Shown piece by piece: positions 35,701 through 48,175 of a stretch of 64,000 nt of DNA. The notes below the pieces were generated by a model. It saw nothing but the letters and a program-made list of their open reading frames with translations, did not search any database and was not told the DNA's origin. Within the stretch, counting starts at the first letter, position 1. Every line of letters begins with the position of its first letter. Source of the DNA: Chlorops oryzae. Taxonomy: Eukaryota; Arthropoda; Insecta; Diptera; Chloropidae. The stretch lies in NCBI GenBank assembly GCA_020466095.1, contig CM035808.1, forward strand, positions 10,738,977-10,802,976. The letters run 5' to 3'. The position numbers and the translations under genes are program-made.

Positions 35701-36825
35701 GTTTGGGTTTTTGGTCGTGGGTTTTTGGTTGTTGTGTTTCTTTTTTCTTTTTTTTTTCTCCTCCGGAAAAGTTTTGAAGTCAGTTCGAAAAACTCATTTT
35801 AGGTAATTTGCTCTTTAGCTTCGAGGGCATTATGAGGGCATTATAGGGGGACGGGCGGAGCAGTTGAAGAGACGCTGATTTGTGAATTATGCAAATATCT
35901 CATTTGATATGGGAAAGACAGCTCTTAAATTTCCCTTAACTATGTAACTTACATCTAATTTGCCGAACAACTGCTGGAATCGAAAATCGAAAATGAAGTG
36001 ATTATTGAGAGGACTGGCCAAAGGAAGGCAAAATAAATATAATAATAATAAAACAAAACCCATGAATAGAAATCCAAAGTCATTACGAATTGAGTTGAGC
36101 TGTTACGATCGAAAATATTGAATGGACCAACATAAAATTACGTTATTGAATAAATTTATTTCCTTTTTTAGGAAAAGCTTTTGACATCAAATTCGGTTCA
36201 TTGGATTCAGTTAAATAGGAAAAATTGTTTTAAAAAAAAGAGCATCATTGAAATCAAAAGATTGAATTGAAAGGCAAAAGCTTTTAATTCATTACTTTTT
36301 TACCAATATTATTCGATGCCATTCATTCATCATAATCCGTTCGTTTCGGCCAGCAAAATCAAAAACATTTTCGCACAAAGTAGAAGAAAAAAACAGGACT
36401 CCCCGAATTCCTTCAAAAAGGGATGCAAAACACTCGCATTAACCCAACTCAAGCGAAATACACTCGAACCTTTTTCATGCTTTTGATGCGGAAAGTGGAA
36501 GCAATACTTCCGAATAAAAGGGTTCTTAATTAAATATTAAGTCTCTCTCTTTCATTCATAAGAAGCCATAAGAGACCATCGTAACAATGCAAAGTACGTT
36601 CTTTTTCTTTTTTTTTATTTAATGAAAGTCCGCAATAATAAGAGGGGAAAACAGAGAATGGTTAAAATTGTATGAAATAAAAATCTCTTAAAACCGATTT
36701 CGGAATGGAAAATGGATAAATACTTACTTTCGTGGAAAAAAAAGTTGAATACTCAACACACGCTCCAGCGAAATTGAAGCTTTTCCTTTTTATCATATAA
36801 TCATGTGCGATGGCGGGTGGGCGAA
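32701..36825. other. AT-rich DNA with a less AT-rich patch, no supported gene
   Basis: Around 34860-35480 base composition rises towards balanced, with GTCGGTCGTCGGTCGT near 34950. This could be a promoter or untranslated exon, but no frame shows domain or codon evidence. A (CAAAAA)n-type tract is at 35190-35235. The rest is unremarkable. Confidence 0.4.
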
Positions 36826-36858
36826 AAGAGAGAGAGATAGAGAGAGAGAGAGAGAGGA
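36826..36858. repeat. (GA)n microsatellite
   Basis: GAGAGAGATAGAGAGAG and continuing GA dinucleotides with one interruption. Confidence 0.85.
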
Positions 36859-37189
36859 TGAGAGATCACCCAAACAAGTTAGCAATTTCTTTGTCAATCT
36901 AACTGTCATTCGCTCGGTCTGAAAGCTTTAACAACTGCTCTAAAACGATTACTTCTGACCTTTCCCGCCATTTAAATTCGCCGAATAGCTTAAGATATAA
37001 CCAGAAAAGAATCTCTGAAAGGATTCAGAAAGAAAAACTCCAAATAAAATAAAATGAAACATGTACGCTATAGTCGGCATGTAGACGTTAACTATGGCAC
37101 TTTTAAGTAGTAGACGGACTTTTTCGGCCACCCAAAAGGAATCTTTTTGATATTTTTAATGAAAAAAAAAGAACAAAATTGTACCATTA

Positions 37190-37256
37190 AAATCAGGGAA
37201 TGAAGCCCTCACATTTATGGGTAGCGCTAGCGATGATGGTTTCATTCCCTGGTTAA
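37190..37256. repeat. Short hairpin with AGGGAATGAARCC arms
   Basis: AATCAGGGAATGAAGCC (about 37191-37207) faces GGTTTCATTCCCTGGTT (37238-37254), leaving a roughly 30-nt loop. It may be a tiny MITE remnant or a stem-loop. It directly abuts the next element. Confidence 0.5.
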
Positions 37257-37259
37257 AAC

Positions 37260-37478
37260 TAGAGATGGGAAGACACATTCGATGCATGTCGAAACTCTCT
37301 ATAAAGACCTCTTCTAAAATGAATCTTCTCAGGGATTTTTCGCTACATGTTAAGAGCCCATTTTTCTCCTTGTAACAAATTCTTTCTATACCGAACTTTT
37401 TCGTGTTCCTTTGATACATTTTTGTGATAGATCACTTTTATTGAAATCGATACCCTCTCACGATATCGCCCATCTCTA
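37260..37478. mobile_element. MITE-like element with TAGAGATGGG ends (219 bp)
   Basis: TAGAGATGGG (37260-37269) and CCCATCTCTA (37469-37478) form inverted ends; the right arm adds GATATCG inward. TAGAG fits the hAT YARNG start, but no 8-bp duplication is visible, so the copy is old or the assignment wrong. Confidence 0.45.
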
Positions 37479-37546
37479 AAGCAAAGAAAAGAACTTCCCA
37501 CAAACCCTTTGGAAAGTGTTAGGTTTTAAAAGAAATCTAAGAAAAG

Positions 37547-37551
37547 AAAAG

Positions 37552-37587
<36 letters not shown>

Positions 37588-37590
37588 CAA
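37547..37590. repeat. (GAAAA)n low-complexity tract
   Basis: Repeated GAAAA units interrupted by an A run. Confidence 0.85.
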
Positions 37591-37647
37591 AATAAGAATA
37601 AGCTTTCTTTGAACTCCACAGTTTGATATTTATTCACTTATACTCAT

Positions 37648-37883
37648 GGCTCGGATTTTGTTGCTTTTATAAATTTAAAGCATACTTTATGGAGTAAAAT
37701 TTTGTTCAACTCACATAAAGATAAGATTCTAATCGATTTTTAACTTAAAAATCAGTTATTTTGAAGTTATAAAAGCGGTTTGAAGTTCAACTTCGCTTAA
37801 CTTGTTCGCAAAATGTTGGTAAGATAAAATTTTTTGTCCCATAAAGTATGCTTTAAATTTATAAAAGCAACAAAATCCCAGCC
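37648..37883. mobile_element. 236-bp MITE with GGATTTTGTTGC arms
   Basis: GGCTCGGATTTTGTTGCTTT then TATAAATTTAAAGCATAC at the left is mirrored almost perfectly by the right arm ending GCAACAAAATCCCAGCC. Arms are about 46 bp. The interior is AT-rich and non-coding. The arm core GCATACTTTATGG also occurs in the small element at 21187-21346. No clear target duplication. Confidence 0.65.
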
Positions 37884-37884
37884 G

Positions 37885-39147
37885 TCCTTATAATGCTTAC
37901 TATAGCGCATCGAATTTCAGACCAAATGTCAGAAACCAAAATCAGAATTCGAGCTTTACCTCTGCTTGTTGACTTAAAAATTAAAAATTTTATCAGGTGA
38001 CGGGTTCTACTTTGAGATAAGAGCCTTTTAAATGGAAAGAAAAGAGCATAAAAGCATTCAAAACAGCATGATTAGTAAAAAGCTTTTAGTTTCTGTAGAT
38101 TAAGTAATGAAAAAGTTTAGTCCTTAAGACATCCTCACACAATTTTGAAAAGAAACAAAGCAGCTAGAGTTTACTAGAGCGATTCAACGTGCATTATTGA
38201 AAGCCTTTCAAATGATTTTTAAAGATGAACGCTTTCAAACATTCCTACCTAGTAAAGAGTATTCAAAAATTATAAATATCCCATTAATTTAAGTTTAAAG
38301 CCATTTCTCAGTCTGACTTAATTTCACTTCTCTTGCTTGCTTACCATCTTTCCCCAAAGATTTTATTGGAGAGAACAATTTCACCGGCACCACTTTGAAC
38401 CCAGGCAGCTACTTCGAAATTTAATTAGTGTCCTGTTTCCCGTTGGATTGACAGTTACCCAATTGTATGTGATAGGTGTAACAGTGACGCAACAATATTT
38501 TTCATTAAAACGGTTGTGACAATAAAATATTGCGCTCCAACGTGACACAAGGCCAAAAAAAAAATATATATATACATATATAAAAAACTGTGCTTCTTAT
38601 GACACTTGGCTACTTAATTGATTTTGAAGAAAGCTATGAACATAACTCATGTCTGGTTTATCAAGAAAAAATTCATCCTTCATCGAGCTGTCAGGATGTG
38701 CAACATGCTCTCCATATTTAAGTGTATTCCCGCGGGAGAATAAACGAAGCTCAACACGCGACCAATTGCCCGCGAACATTTCCATCATCATTTCGCATGC
38801 AGAGCATGGTTTCTTATCCATTTGAGTGGCGTCTGGTCGTCTCCCAATCATTCTGTCTGTCTGTCTGTCTGTCTCAAACAATCGTCCAGAATAACGCGAA
38901 AGCAATCATGGCTGTTATCACGAACATTATCATCTTTGTTAGTGACGTTTCTCTTCGTGCTTTTTTTTCCCTTCTCTTTCATTTTTTTCCTTCTTTCCAA
39001 AAGAAATATCTGCACGTTCGCTCGCTCATTCACCTTTCAATTCAATCCGACATTCGGTCGTCCCTTCTTTCATGCATTCATCGAAATTCTTTCGACTTCC
39101 ATTTTCGCAGTGAGTGTTGAGCGCATACCACAAAATATAAAAAAAAC
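37885..39147. other. AT-rich DNA, no recognised gene
   Basis: Contains a short (CTGT)n tract at 38852-38876 and (TA)n near 38564-38580. Overlapping frames at 38597-39265 conflict with one another and show no domain. Part of this could be a leader if the next feature is a real first exon. Confidence 0.4.
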
Positions 39148-39244
39148 ATGGAAGAGTTTCCAGCATTTTCCGACCTTAAGCATTCAAAGACGGCGCCGCG
39201 TCTTTCACAATTATGTCAAAGCGATCTTTTTGATCGGTGTAGAG
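39148..39244 (+). CDS. Possible first coding exon (32 codons to a GTGAGA donor)
   Basis: ATG in strong context (AAACATGG) opens a frame beginning MEEFPAFSDLKHSKTAPRL and ending LFDRCR. It reaches a good donor (GAG then GTGAGA at 39245-39250) in phase 1. Codon usage is less AT-skewed than the surroundings and the peptide is soluble and ordinary, unlike the shadow frames nearby. Unspliced, the frame would give 67 residues. No partner exon is recognisable and no family is recognised. Confidence 0.25.
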
Positions 39245-39910
39245 GTGAGATACTTTCTTTTCTGAAACCGGATGTTGACATGCAGCCATCTTTGTACGTG
39301 AATTCTCTCGTGTCCATCGTTTATGGTCTTTCGACATTGAATGTTGTTTGACATTGCATACTTTTCAGCGCAATACAATAGCAATATGCATACGAACTAC
39401 AAGAAAAAGTTCTCACAGAAGCAATCTCGAAGTCTGTATCAATTTTTGTTTTTGTTTTCTTTTTTGTGCCTTCATACTTTCATTGAAAAAGATAGAATGT
39501 GGACGTTAACGACAGCCAAAATTTCAACTGTCAAATTTAGTAAGAGGCAAAGAAAATTGCTTGTTATGTATGTAAATGTCGCTATGACATCATCGGAAAC
39601 TTAAGTAAGTCCTTCATCATCAGACATCGCACAGTGTCGCAAGTGCGGCCAAATATTCAAAAAATTCCAAAATTTTAAAAATACACTTGCGAAACGAATC
39701 AAAATATTGATTTTACTTATTAGGAAATACATGTAGGTACTAAGGTGTGGACCCCGGGTTAGGCTTGGACATTTAAATACGCAAAAAAAATAAGATGAAG
39801 TTACTAAGGAAAATCAAAAATAATTATGTAAATATTTGGCAACAGGACCAGGACCGCAGGACCGTGCCAAAGTCGCACTTTATGAAATGATCCTGTTCGC
39901 TCTTATCAAG

Positions 39911-40348
39911 CACGGTTGCCACTTAAAAATAAAAAAAATCAACCAAAACCTGAAAAAATCTACCAATTTAATAAAAAAAACTACCAACTTCGTTTTTCAC
40001 TTTTTATTAAAAAAAAAAAACAATTCAATAAAGGGAAACAAATAAAATAAAAGTCATTCAAACTTAACAAAAATTAACAAAAGTAATTGAGATGAATTGA
40101 GTGATGGGTTGATACCGATACAAAATATCAGGCATCGCTCCTTTAAGGTCTTCTTCCATAGAACGCATCAGGCACGGAGCACACGCGACACGACGAGTGA
40201 TACCATCGCCAATTGTATCGATTATGAATACTAGTATTTAAAGCTAAAAACAACCAAATGAAAAAAAACCTACCATGCTACCAAAATCGATCAAAATTTT
40301 TAAGAAAATACCAAGTTTGGTAGAAAACTACCAACCGTGGCAATCGTG
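39911..40348. mobile_element. Inverted-repeat element with CACGRTTGCCAC ends
   Basis: CACGGTTGCCAC (39911-39922) and GTGGCAATCGTG (40337-40348) are inverted; the symmetry extends outward to AAG/CTT. A second inner pair of CTACCAA motifs follows. Similar CGTTGCCA ends are known in some hAT elements, but the flanks TTATCAAG and CTTACAGG are not a clean duplication. No transposase frame. Confidence 0.5.
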
Positions 40349-40359
40349 CTTACAGGTGT

Positions 40360-43235
40360 TCAAATATTTTCTTATATTCACGAGGTGTTTATTCGATTAC
40401 TTGTGGTTAGATTTATATTATATATTAATTTTTTTTTTTTTGAATGTCAAATTAAAATAAGCGTTTTCTGCTTTCTGGCAACATTCATTGTTTGTTTATG
40501 TTTAGTTCATTTGCGATATGCGGCTACTTTGAAAAAAAAAAAAAGACAATAAAAGAAAAGTGAATTATATGCGGGATGGAGGTTGGAGTAATGTGATTTC
40601 GAACGTTTCTTTCAAAGTTTCTCAATTACATGCAAACAAACGTCCTTTCCAAATTTCATTTCTCTGGGGAAACTCCTTATATTTTTGGTCAAGAAATGTA
40701 TGAAGTCGCGACACTGTGCGTCGTGTTGGGGCCACAGAATAGCAACAGGAAACTTTTCATTTTATATTCATATAAAAATTGTTTTCCTTTAGTTTTTTTT
40801 TTAATACAAGGACATTCAAGAATTATGAAGGCAATTTGTCATTGGTTTACTGCTTCCGTCAAGGATAGTTTGTGAAAATACTACTTCAAATAAATCTTAA
40901 GTTCGCCTAGTGGTCGAAATTTAATCAGAAATTTCTTTTTTATGACCAAAAGAAATCAATATTGGCAAAAACTATCTTCGAAAGCCTCAATGTGAGTCAA
41001 TTTCGTGCAGATCCTGATGAACTTCGAAAAGTTAAAATTTTCAAAATAAAAATCCGTCAAACCGATGATTCACCTTTTTGAGTGGCGTGAGAATAGTGCA
41101 AATCGAATCGTTACTAGACTCACTTTTTTATGTCTCTTTGCTTTTAGGGTTTAATAAGGAATCTAGCACATTTCGTCCGGGAACTTAAATCAATTCTGCA
41201 AAGCGAAGATTTACCTCATATTATAATCCCTTTTCTAAACTTCATCGTTCGGTATGAAAAAAAACCTCTTGTCCACAGCTTTCCTGCTAATCGAATATAA
41301 AATTCTTTTGAATGAAAATTGAAATTTTCAATAATTCAAAAAACTGATACAGGGTAATCCATGAAGAGTTATGACTCATGACACCAAAGATCAGATGCCT
41401 TAAATGAAATATGTTCGGTGTTTTTGACCTGAATTCTGAGAAGAACATCTCAGAAAGGAATAAAAATTGTTTGGCTTTAGAAGGAATGTAATTCGATGAA
41501 CGGTTTCACTGTCATTCCGCTAAACATGTTCTCTGGCACTGTTACACCTTAAAGTGATTCCTTGAGTGTGTATTTAAAAGTTAGAATCTTGTTTTTGTTC
41601 ATCCCAAGGATTGTTTTTTTTTTTTTTTTTTTTTTGCTACTCTACTGCAGTCATTTTTCGCTCATAGTTCTTGTCTGAATCCTTTAACTTTTATTTGCCT
41701 TGCTTTTTGTTTTGCATTGCACCATATACTGGGTTTATTGTTTTAACATAAAAATCTGTACTTCGTACAGTCACAGAAATTACTTGCATTCTGATATTTG
41801 CGCCAAGATTATGAGACGCTGCACGACATTTTCCCCGACAGCGAATGGCGCCATGAATCTTGAATGGCACGGAAGCTTAAAATAAATCTTTCTCCGCTCC
41901 AACGGAAAACAAAACACAAATTGAAAGGACGGTGAAAAGCAAAAAAATAAAAAATAAAAATAAAACCATTGGAAAAAGAAATAAAAAACAGTCTTTGAAA
42001 AACACACAAAAAATTTACAGCGCAAAAGAATTCAAAAAAAAACATAAAATGAATAAAAAGAGTTTGGAAGAGCATCAAATTCAGAGTGAGAAAAAAAATT
42101 ATAAATTGCTTAAGGAAGCGGAAATACTTTTTTTTAGGAAAAAAAAACAACAAAAAAAGAGCAAAATTGAATGCATAAAAACTTACATTCAAAACGGAAG
42201 TAAACAAATGCTTCTTAGCAGCCATTTTTCTGCATTTTTTCTCACTTGTGTGCACTTCCTCATTCAACCCTGACATCGTTCGGGGAGTGCCTTTTTTTGT
42301 TTTTTTTTTTTTTTTGGAAAAAGAAAAATGAAAATGGGGAAAATCGAGAAAATGATGCTACAACCCGAAGCATTGAGTACACAACTTCAACGTGAATTTT
42401 TAACGCATTTATGACACGTCCTTATCAACCCAAAATGGTCTCCATAGCACTGTAAGCAATTGAGGTAACGCAACGGGTTTCAAATTGCTTTCCAGTTAAG
42501 AAACATAAAACTCTGGCTTATTAATTAAATTTCATTTTATAGTTTGCTATAAAATATTCTCCCATCTGCATAAATCATAAAATTCTGCGGTGGATTCAAA
42601 CAGTTCAACTTTGTCCCGGAAAATCCTGCATTGCGTTTTAACTTTTCCTGACCTGACTTCCATTAATAAATACAATCTGTGCTCTGAATGAACTATTCTT
42701 GATTTTCTTCGAGGTACGTATATACATAATAAATTTTGTTACTCCAAAAAAATGTAAAAAAAAAGGCACTGAACTGTGTGGAAAACATTTCGTGTAGAGT
42801 GCTCCTTAAAGAGAATCCTACGCAAACATAAAGTATACTTAAGGGACACAACGGTTTCATTCCAATAAAAGCATTAAGGGAATGGTCGGGATATCATTTG
42901 ACCATTTTCTGATTCTCCGCCCTTTCATCGTTAAGTGCGCGCTCGCCCTCATTCCACTTAGCCAAGTCAGCTTTATGGCAGATATTTCAGGTATTTTTGG
43001 TATTTTTTAATCATAAAAATATTCTACTACAACCCTTCGGAGATGCCATTGCTGGTAAAATATTTTTGGCAACTGCGGAAGGATTTATCAATTCATATTT
43101 CAAACACTTGAAGTCCTTCGTGTTCAGCTTTTGACTTTATCTTTTGTTCAACTTTTCTGATACATCGATCGAATCTACACTGTAAGAAAAAAAAAAAATG
43201 GCGTAAAGTGTTGATATAAAAAAGCTCCGAACAGT
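40360..43235. other. AT-rich DNA, no recognised gene
   Basis: Long T run at 41610-41635 and A/T low complexity at 41935-42150. The frames in the latter are lysine- or phenylalanine-rich shadows. Nothing else recognised. Confidence 0.45.
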
Positions 43236-43440
43236 TCAGTGGCCATTTTTTGCCCAGCTGTCTTCGTTTTCTCTCAGGACGTGTTCATACCAGGGTAGAC
43301 TTGCTTCACACATTTTCCCTAAAATTGGAGCAACTCCATATCGGCTACGAATGTCCACGTTTGGAATAAAATCAAGACGAGTCAGTCGGGATATCCAGCG
43401 GAGCATCATTGTTTCCATATCATAATGTGAAAGTGTAATC
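43236..43440 (-). pseudogene. Decayed non-LTR retrotransposon (LINE) reverse-transcriptase fragment
   Basis: On the minus strand the frame METMMLRWISRLTRLDFIP, then DIRSRYGVAPILGKMCEA and LPWYEHVLRENEDSWAKNG closely follows the widespread pattern MLRW-x-x-G-x-TR-x-D...IR-x-x-(F/Y)-x-VAPI-x-x-K-x-x-x-x-RLRWYGHV-x-R. That pattern lies after the reverse-transcriptase core in many LINE polyproteins. Only about 60 residues remain; catalytic motifs and endonuclease are absent, so it is a dead fragment. The recognisable frame ends at a TGA just past the motif. The exact clade (RTE-like or other) cannot be decided here. Confidence 0.65.
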
Positions 43441-43469
43441 GATCATTTCAATGCCCCAGCGGCCAAAGT

Positions 43470-43720
43470 TGCCTACCGCCTACAAAGTATACGAGACTGT
43501 AAGCGACCTGCCTAGTAATAGCTAAAAAGTATACGAGATTGTAAGCGACCTGCCTTTTAATAGCTTACAAGGTGTACGGGATGGTAGGCGAACTGCCAAC
43601 GAATAGCTTACAGAGTGTACGAAATTGTAGGCAAACTGCCTACCAATAGCTTACAAAGTATACGAGATTGTAAGCGACCTGCCTACCAATAGCTTACTTT
43701 ATGTGATGGTGGTAGGCGTT
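43470..43720. repeat. Tandem repeat, period about 43 bp, five to six copies
   Basis: GTATACGAGATTGTAAGCGA and variants start at 43487, 43529, 43572, 43615 and 43658, with CCTGCCTACCAATAGCTTAC between. Each unit is itself partly palindromic (CTTACAAAGTATACGAGATTGTAAG). It starts about 30 bp from the LINE fragment. Confidence 0.85.
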
Positions 43721-43724
43721 CACT

Positions 43725-46700
43725 CTACAAAACGGCCACGCTCGAACAAAAGTATACTAGGATAGTATATGAGGTTGTATGCATTACTGCCTACGGCCTT
43801 CAAAATGTGTAACGATTCATCGTTTCTGTAAACAGCATTTTAACGGCTGGGGCTACTTTACTTACAGTGTACATTTCTTAAAATTACACACACATTTGCT
43901 TAGAAAGCTTTATTGTTTCGCATGTCTTAATTTCTCCCCAAAAAAAAAGGTAAAAAGATCCTTTAAAACTCCATCCATCTGCTTGGTATTTTTTATTATA
44001 GATATCGAAAGAGTTGTTAAAACTTCTCACAGTGCATTTGACACCCACTTAATATGCTGATGTCCTCTTAGGGGTCAGCCAACTCTTCTACATACTCATG
44101 GGTATTCGCTCGTGCCTATCTTTTGGTAAAGCTTATTTATTTACTCGTTCTAATCGAAATTGAAATTAGGATTACTATTGCTTTAAACCACAATGGACAC
44201 TTGGACATGTGCCATCGAAATGGATACAAAGGATATCAAAGCAAATATATGTAGATATGTATATATTTGAAAAAGGAAGGTGTGTGCTAACAAAACCTGT
44301 AGAGGGTGGTCACTCAAAATGAAACGCAAACTGATTTGGAAATCTGATTCGAGATGTTGGCCGGAAATGGAGTAGATTAGTTTGTGTTTTTTTTTTTAAT
44401 TTTTATATGTATTCAAGAGCTTAAGGGCTTTTCACTTCGTTGGGAATTTTGCGAATTAAGAGAAAAATTTTCGAAATGGATTTTATTGACTTGAAAAATG
44501 ATTTTCCATTAATTCTAAGAAGGATTTTCCGTTTATTGCTTATAACAATTTCACACCTTTGTGGGCTGTTTTGAAAGTTCTGTCAAATGTTTTCGACTTT
44601 TCATCACATTGTGAAAAAGAAATGAAAATGAAATTTTCGCTTTTTAGTATAAATTACCTAAATAAATAACATTTTCTTCTGATCGACCATTTCTTTTGTC
44701 CTCAAAGTGTTCAGTTTACTCGTAAAAATATTATAAATATAAAATGTCTTCATTTTTGAATATAATTGCTTGCCAAATATTAACTTTGAATATTGGAAAA
44801 ACTTTGAAAAACCATTTCATTTTTATAAAATAATATCGAAAGAAATATTGAAATATTTTCTCATGCAATAAATGAAAAGAATTCCTAAGAAAAATGGGAT
44901 TTCATAACCTCTTCATGAATAAAAGAATCAATTCCTCAGCCCTCTCTACTCTTTTGTTAAGCGAATGCCTTATAACATTTTTCCCATTTCTCATTTCAAT
45001 TTGATTCAAAGAAAAGAAAATGATGAATTTTCCAATAAAATACAGCAAAGTAAATGATTTTTCATCAAAGTTCCTCATCACGGAAGTAATGTATGGAACT
45101 GATTGAATTCGTTGGCATAGGAAACTTCCTAATGCTCTCGTTTAATATTGCTGCATGGAAGCGAAATTGTATCCACACACGCTCGATAAAAAAAAAGGGG
45201 TCCTTCACCTTGTAGCTTGACTCCTACTCCATATTCATCTATGTATTTATGTGGTGCCATTGTTGGACCACATCATTTGCATTAAACAAGCATCAAGAAC
45301 AATGGATTCGTTGTAAGTTGCGTACTCAGTTCTTCTTCTCGTATGGAAACGTACACAGAGAAATATTTTTCTTATTTTTTTTTTTCTTCAATTTATTTAA
45401 TAAGGATGAGTGTTAACAACGAATGATTGTGATTGGATTCACTACTTCATAAAATTGATTTCAATTCTCAAATAAGATAAGATGAAAATCCTTTTGAGAG
45501 AATTTAAATTCAATCGAGCAGATCAAGGGAAAATGTGCTTCTTAAGAAAAAAAAAACAATTAAGAACTTCGGACTTTAATGAATTTTCAATTTGGATTAA
45601 AATTCAATTTAGATTTAAAGTGATTCCCGAAATGAATTACATAAATGAATAAGAACAATTTTCACTCGAACATCTTTTAAGCTCTTCAAAATGGAATTTC
45701 ACCCACTTGAATTTGACGAACAATTTTCACATTTCACATTTGTTTATTTCACATTTTAGAAATTCGAGTAAAATTCCTTCACACTTTCACAAAATCCACG
45801 CACGCTCACATATGTACAGATATAAATTTGCCAGAACTTTCATTCAATTTCGTTTCATTTTCGTAAGAATTCAAAACCCTCAGGGATTTGAAAATCACGG
45901 CAATCATCGCATACCGTAATATCATATTTCTCGTAAAAGCTAAATATACAGATAGATAATTTAAAAAATTTTGATATTCTCTTCACCGAAATCCCTTAAG
46001 ATGCCTCCGCAATCATGTCTTCTCGAATCAGATTCTCGTACATCAAAAGAAAACGAATATTTTTCGTTCTAAGCAATCATAGATGAAAAAATATTTTTTC
46101 ATTTTCCCAGAATATTTTTCATGTGTATTTGTGCAGTTCGTCTGTTGGGCGAAAGGAGAATTCGCATACAATCGAACTCCCATCCCAATATTTCGATGTG
46201 TATTCAGCTTGATACGTTGATAATCATTCTGCAAAGTTATGTTTATCCAAAGTGAACGAACGGACTTGGCTGAGAGGCATCCGAGAGTGCCGAGTGGAGG
46301 TCAGGAGCAATATGGAAATAATGAAAGAAGGTAAATATTTTGCAAAACGGTTTGAAGTTCTAACTTTGTTTGCGCACAAAGCTTCTATCAAATTTGAATA
46401 GCGAAGAATGAAAGGCAATAGCATCGCATCGGGCTAAGGTCCTTCAATCCATTAGTTGCAACTGAAGTTGAAATAGACGTAATTACACGTTCGTCCAGCG
46501 GCCATACGTACATACATACGTTCATATGTATTGTATGTCAGGCGATAAGGGTAGCTTCCTGACTGCCTGCTTAACAACCTATGCACTGAATCGATAAGTG
46601 AGGCACTCGAATTAAGATAAGCGAAAGGAGGTCTTCTAGGTACTCCCGGAAATGTACTCTTTAATCGGAAGTAATTAAATGCGAAATGCTCGAGATTTAA

Positions 46701-47570
46701 TTCAAGCATTTATTGTTTCTATGGCTGTATGGAATAGCCGCTTAAGTCTAATTCCATACTAAAAAAAAGAAACAAGCAAATAACCAAGAAGGAAAACAAA
46801 TTTACGGATAATGGTTGTCCTTAGAACATTGAGAGTTCAATGGCTTAATCGAGGCATGTGTCCCTTTGAGGGATTTTCAATGGTATTCATCGCATGAAGC
46901 ATTCGCCTTTCTATGGCCGAAGATATCATGAATAGATACTTAAGCGATTTGCTTTCTTTCTCATCAAAGAGATCTAAGAAGCTTTTTTGGTTTGAATCAC
47001 AAAACCAACTTTCTTATCTGACACTCAGGTATTTCTTCTTCCAACTATAGCAACTTATTTGCTCGCCAACCTTCGGAGGATGCGTGAAACACGCAAATTT
47101 TAAATCATCTTAACATAGTTAGAAGAAAATCATTATACTTCTTGCAAACTTCGTTCTAATGAGTTTTTCACATTAAAATCTTTGTAATGAAAACCCGCCC
47201 AAACACACACACACACACACACCCACACAATCCTACTCAAACTGAAACTCATATCAAAGCGAGAAAAAGTCGTCAATTCGTTTTTATATCTCATCTGAGA
47301 AACATCACAAACAATCATTTCCAAATATAAAATCCCAAAACGAGAAAATAATAACCTTCCCGAACATAATTTTCGTATTTCTAAGAAAAATCTCCATAAC
47401 ACCACTCCTGCATTGGGGTAGAGACAACGACATGCCTTCCTCCTTCCTGTTGTAGCGCAGTTACGCTTCCTGTAAGTACTCCCAGCGCAACCTTTTCCTA
47501 AAATTAAGAACCACAGAAATGTGAAGTAGAAATTAAATGAGAAACCAAGTCACGACTCGACATAGGTATG
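43725..47570. other. AT-rich DNA, no recognised gene
   Basis: Only a (CA)n tract at 47203-47222 and A/T-rich patches were seen. Frames are short shadows. Confidence 0.45.
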
Positions 47571-47703
47571 TTTTTATACCTTTTCCGAAGGAAAGGGTAT
47601 ATTAAGTTTGGCACGGTGTATGTAACATACCAAAGGAGTCGCGGTAGATATAGACATATATATATATTCTTGATCAGGGTGACAAGAGGAATCGATCTAG
47701 CCA

Positions 47704-47795
<92 letters not shown>

Positions 47796-47797
47796 GG
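47704..47797. repeat. (GTCT)n microsatellite, about 23 units
   Basis: Uninterrupted CTGT repeats inside the DINE-1-like element; the serine/leucine/valine/cysteine frame it creates is not a gene. Confidence 0.95.
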
Positions 47798-48175
47798 TCA
47801 CACTTTAGTTTTTCGTAATTATCTCCTAAGCCATGAAAGATATCATATTGAAATTTGGCATGGACTTGAACCAGGTAAATGTCCGAAAAACTGCATACAA
47901 ATTTTTTTCGTAGTCCATTCTTGGGTCGTGGGAAGTGGTTCAGAAGTTTCAAAAATCACGATTTTTAACGTTTTTCCTGGATAACTTTTTTACTATACAT
48001 CCCAGCTTATTGAAGTTTGGTGAGTGTATAGCTACTATGTAGACTTAAGCTTTCGCTGAAAAAAAATTGCGACATCGCTATAACTATGGTCATCATCCTA
48101 CACAATAAAAAAAAACACTCTTTCTCTTATTCTCATATCTGAATACAAAAATTATTTTTTTGCTTCTTCTGATTG

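Noticed and set aside
38722..39265. 132- and 147-residue plus-strand frames
   Set aside because: Overlapping frames driven by CTGT repeats and T-rich sequence; the short MEEFPAF frame is the only one with a coding look.
47568..47984. 138-residue frame with long SVCL repeats
   Set aside because: It is the (GTCT)n tract of a DINE-1-like element read as protein.
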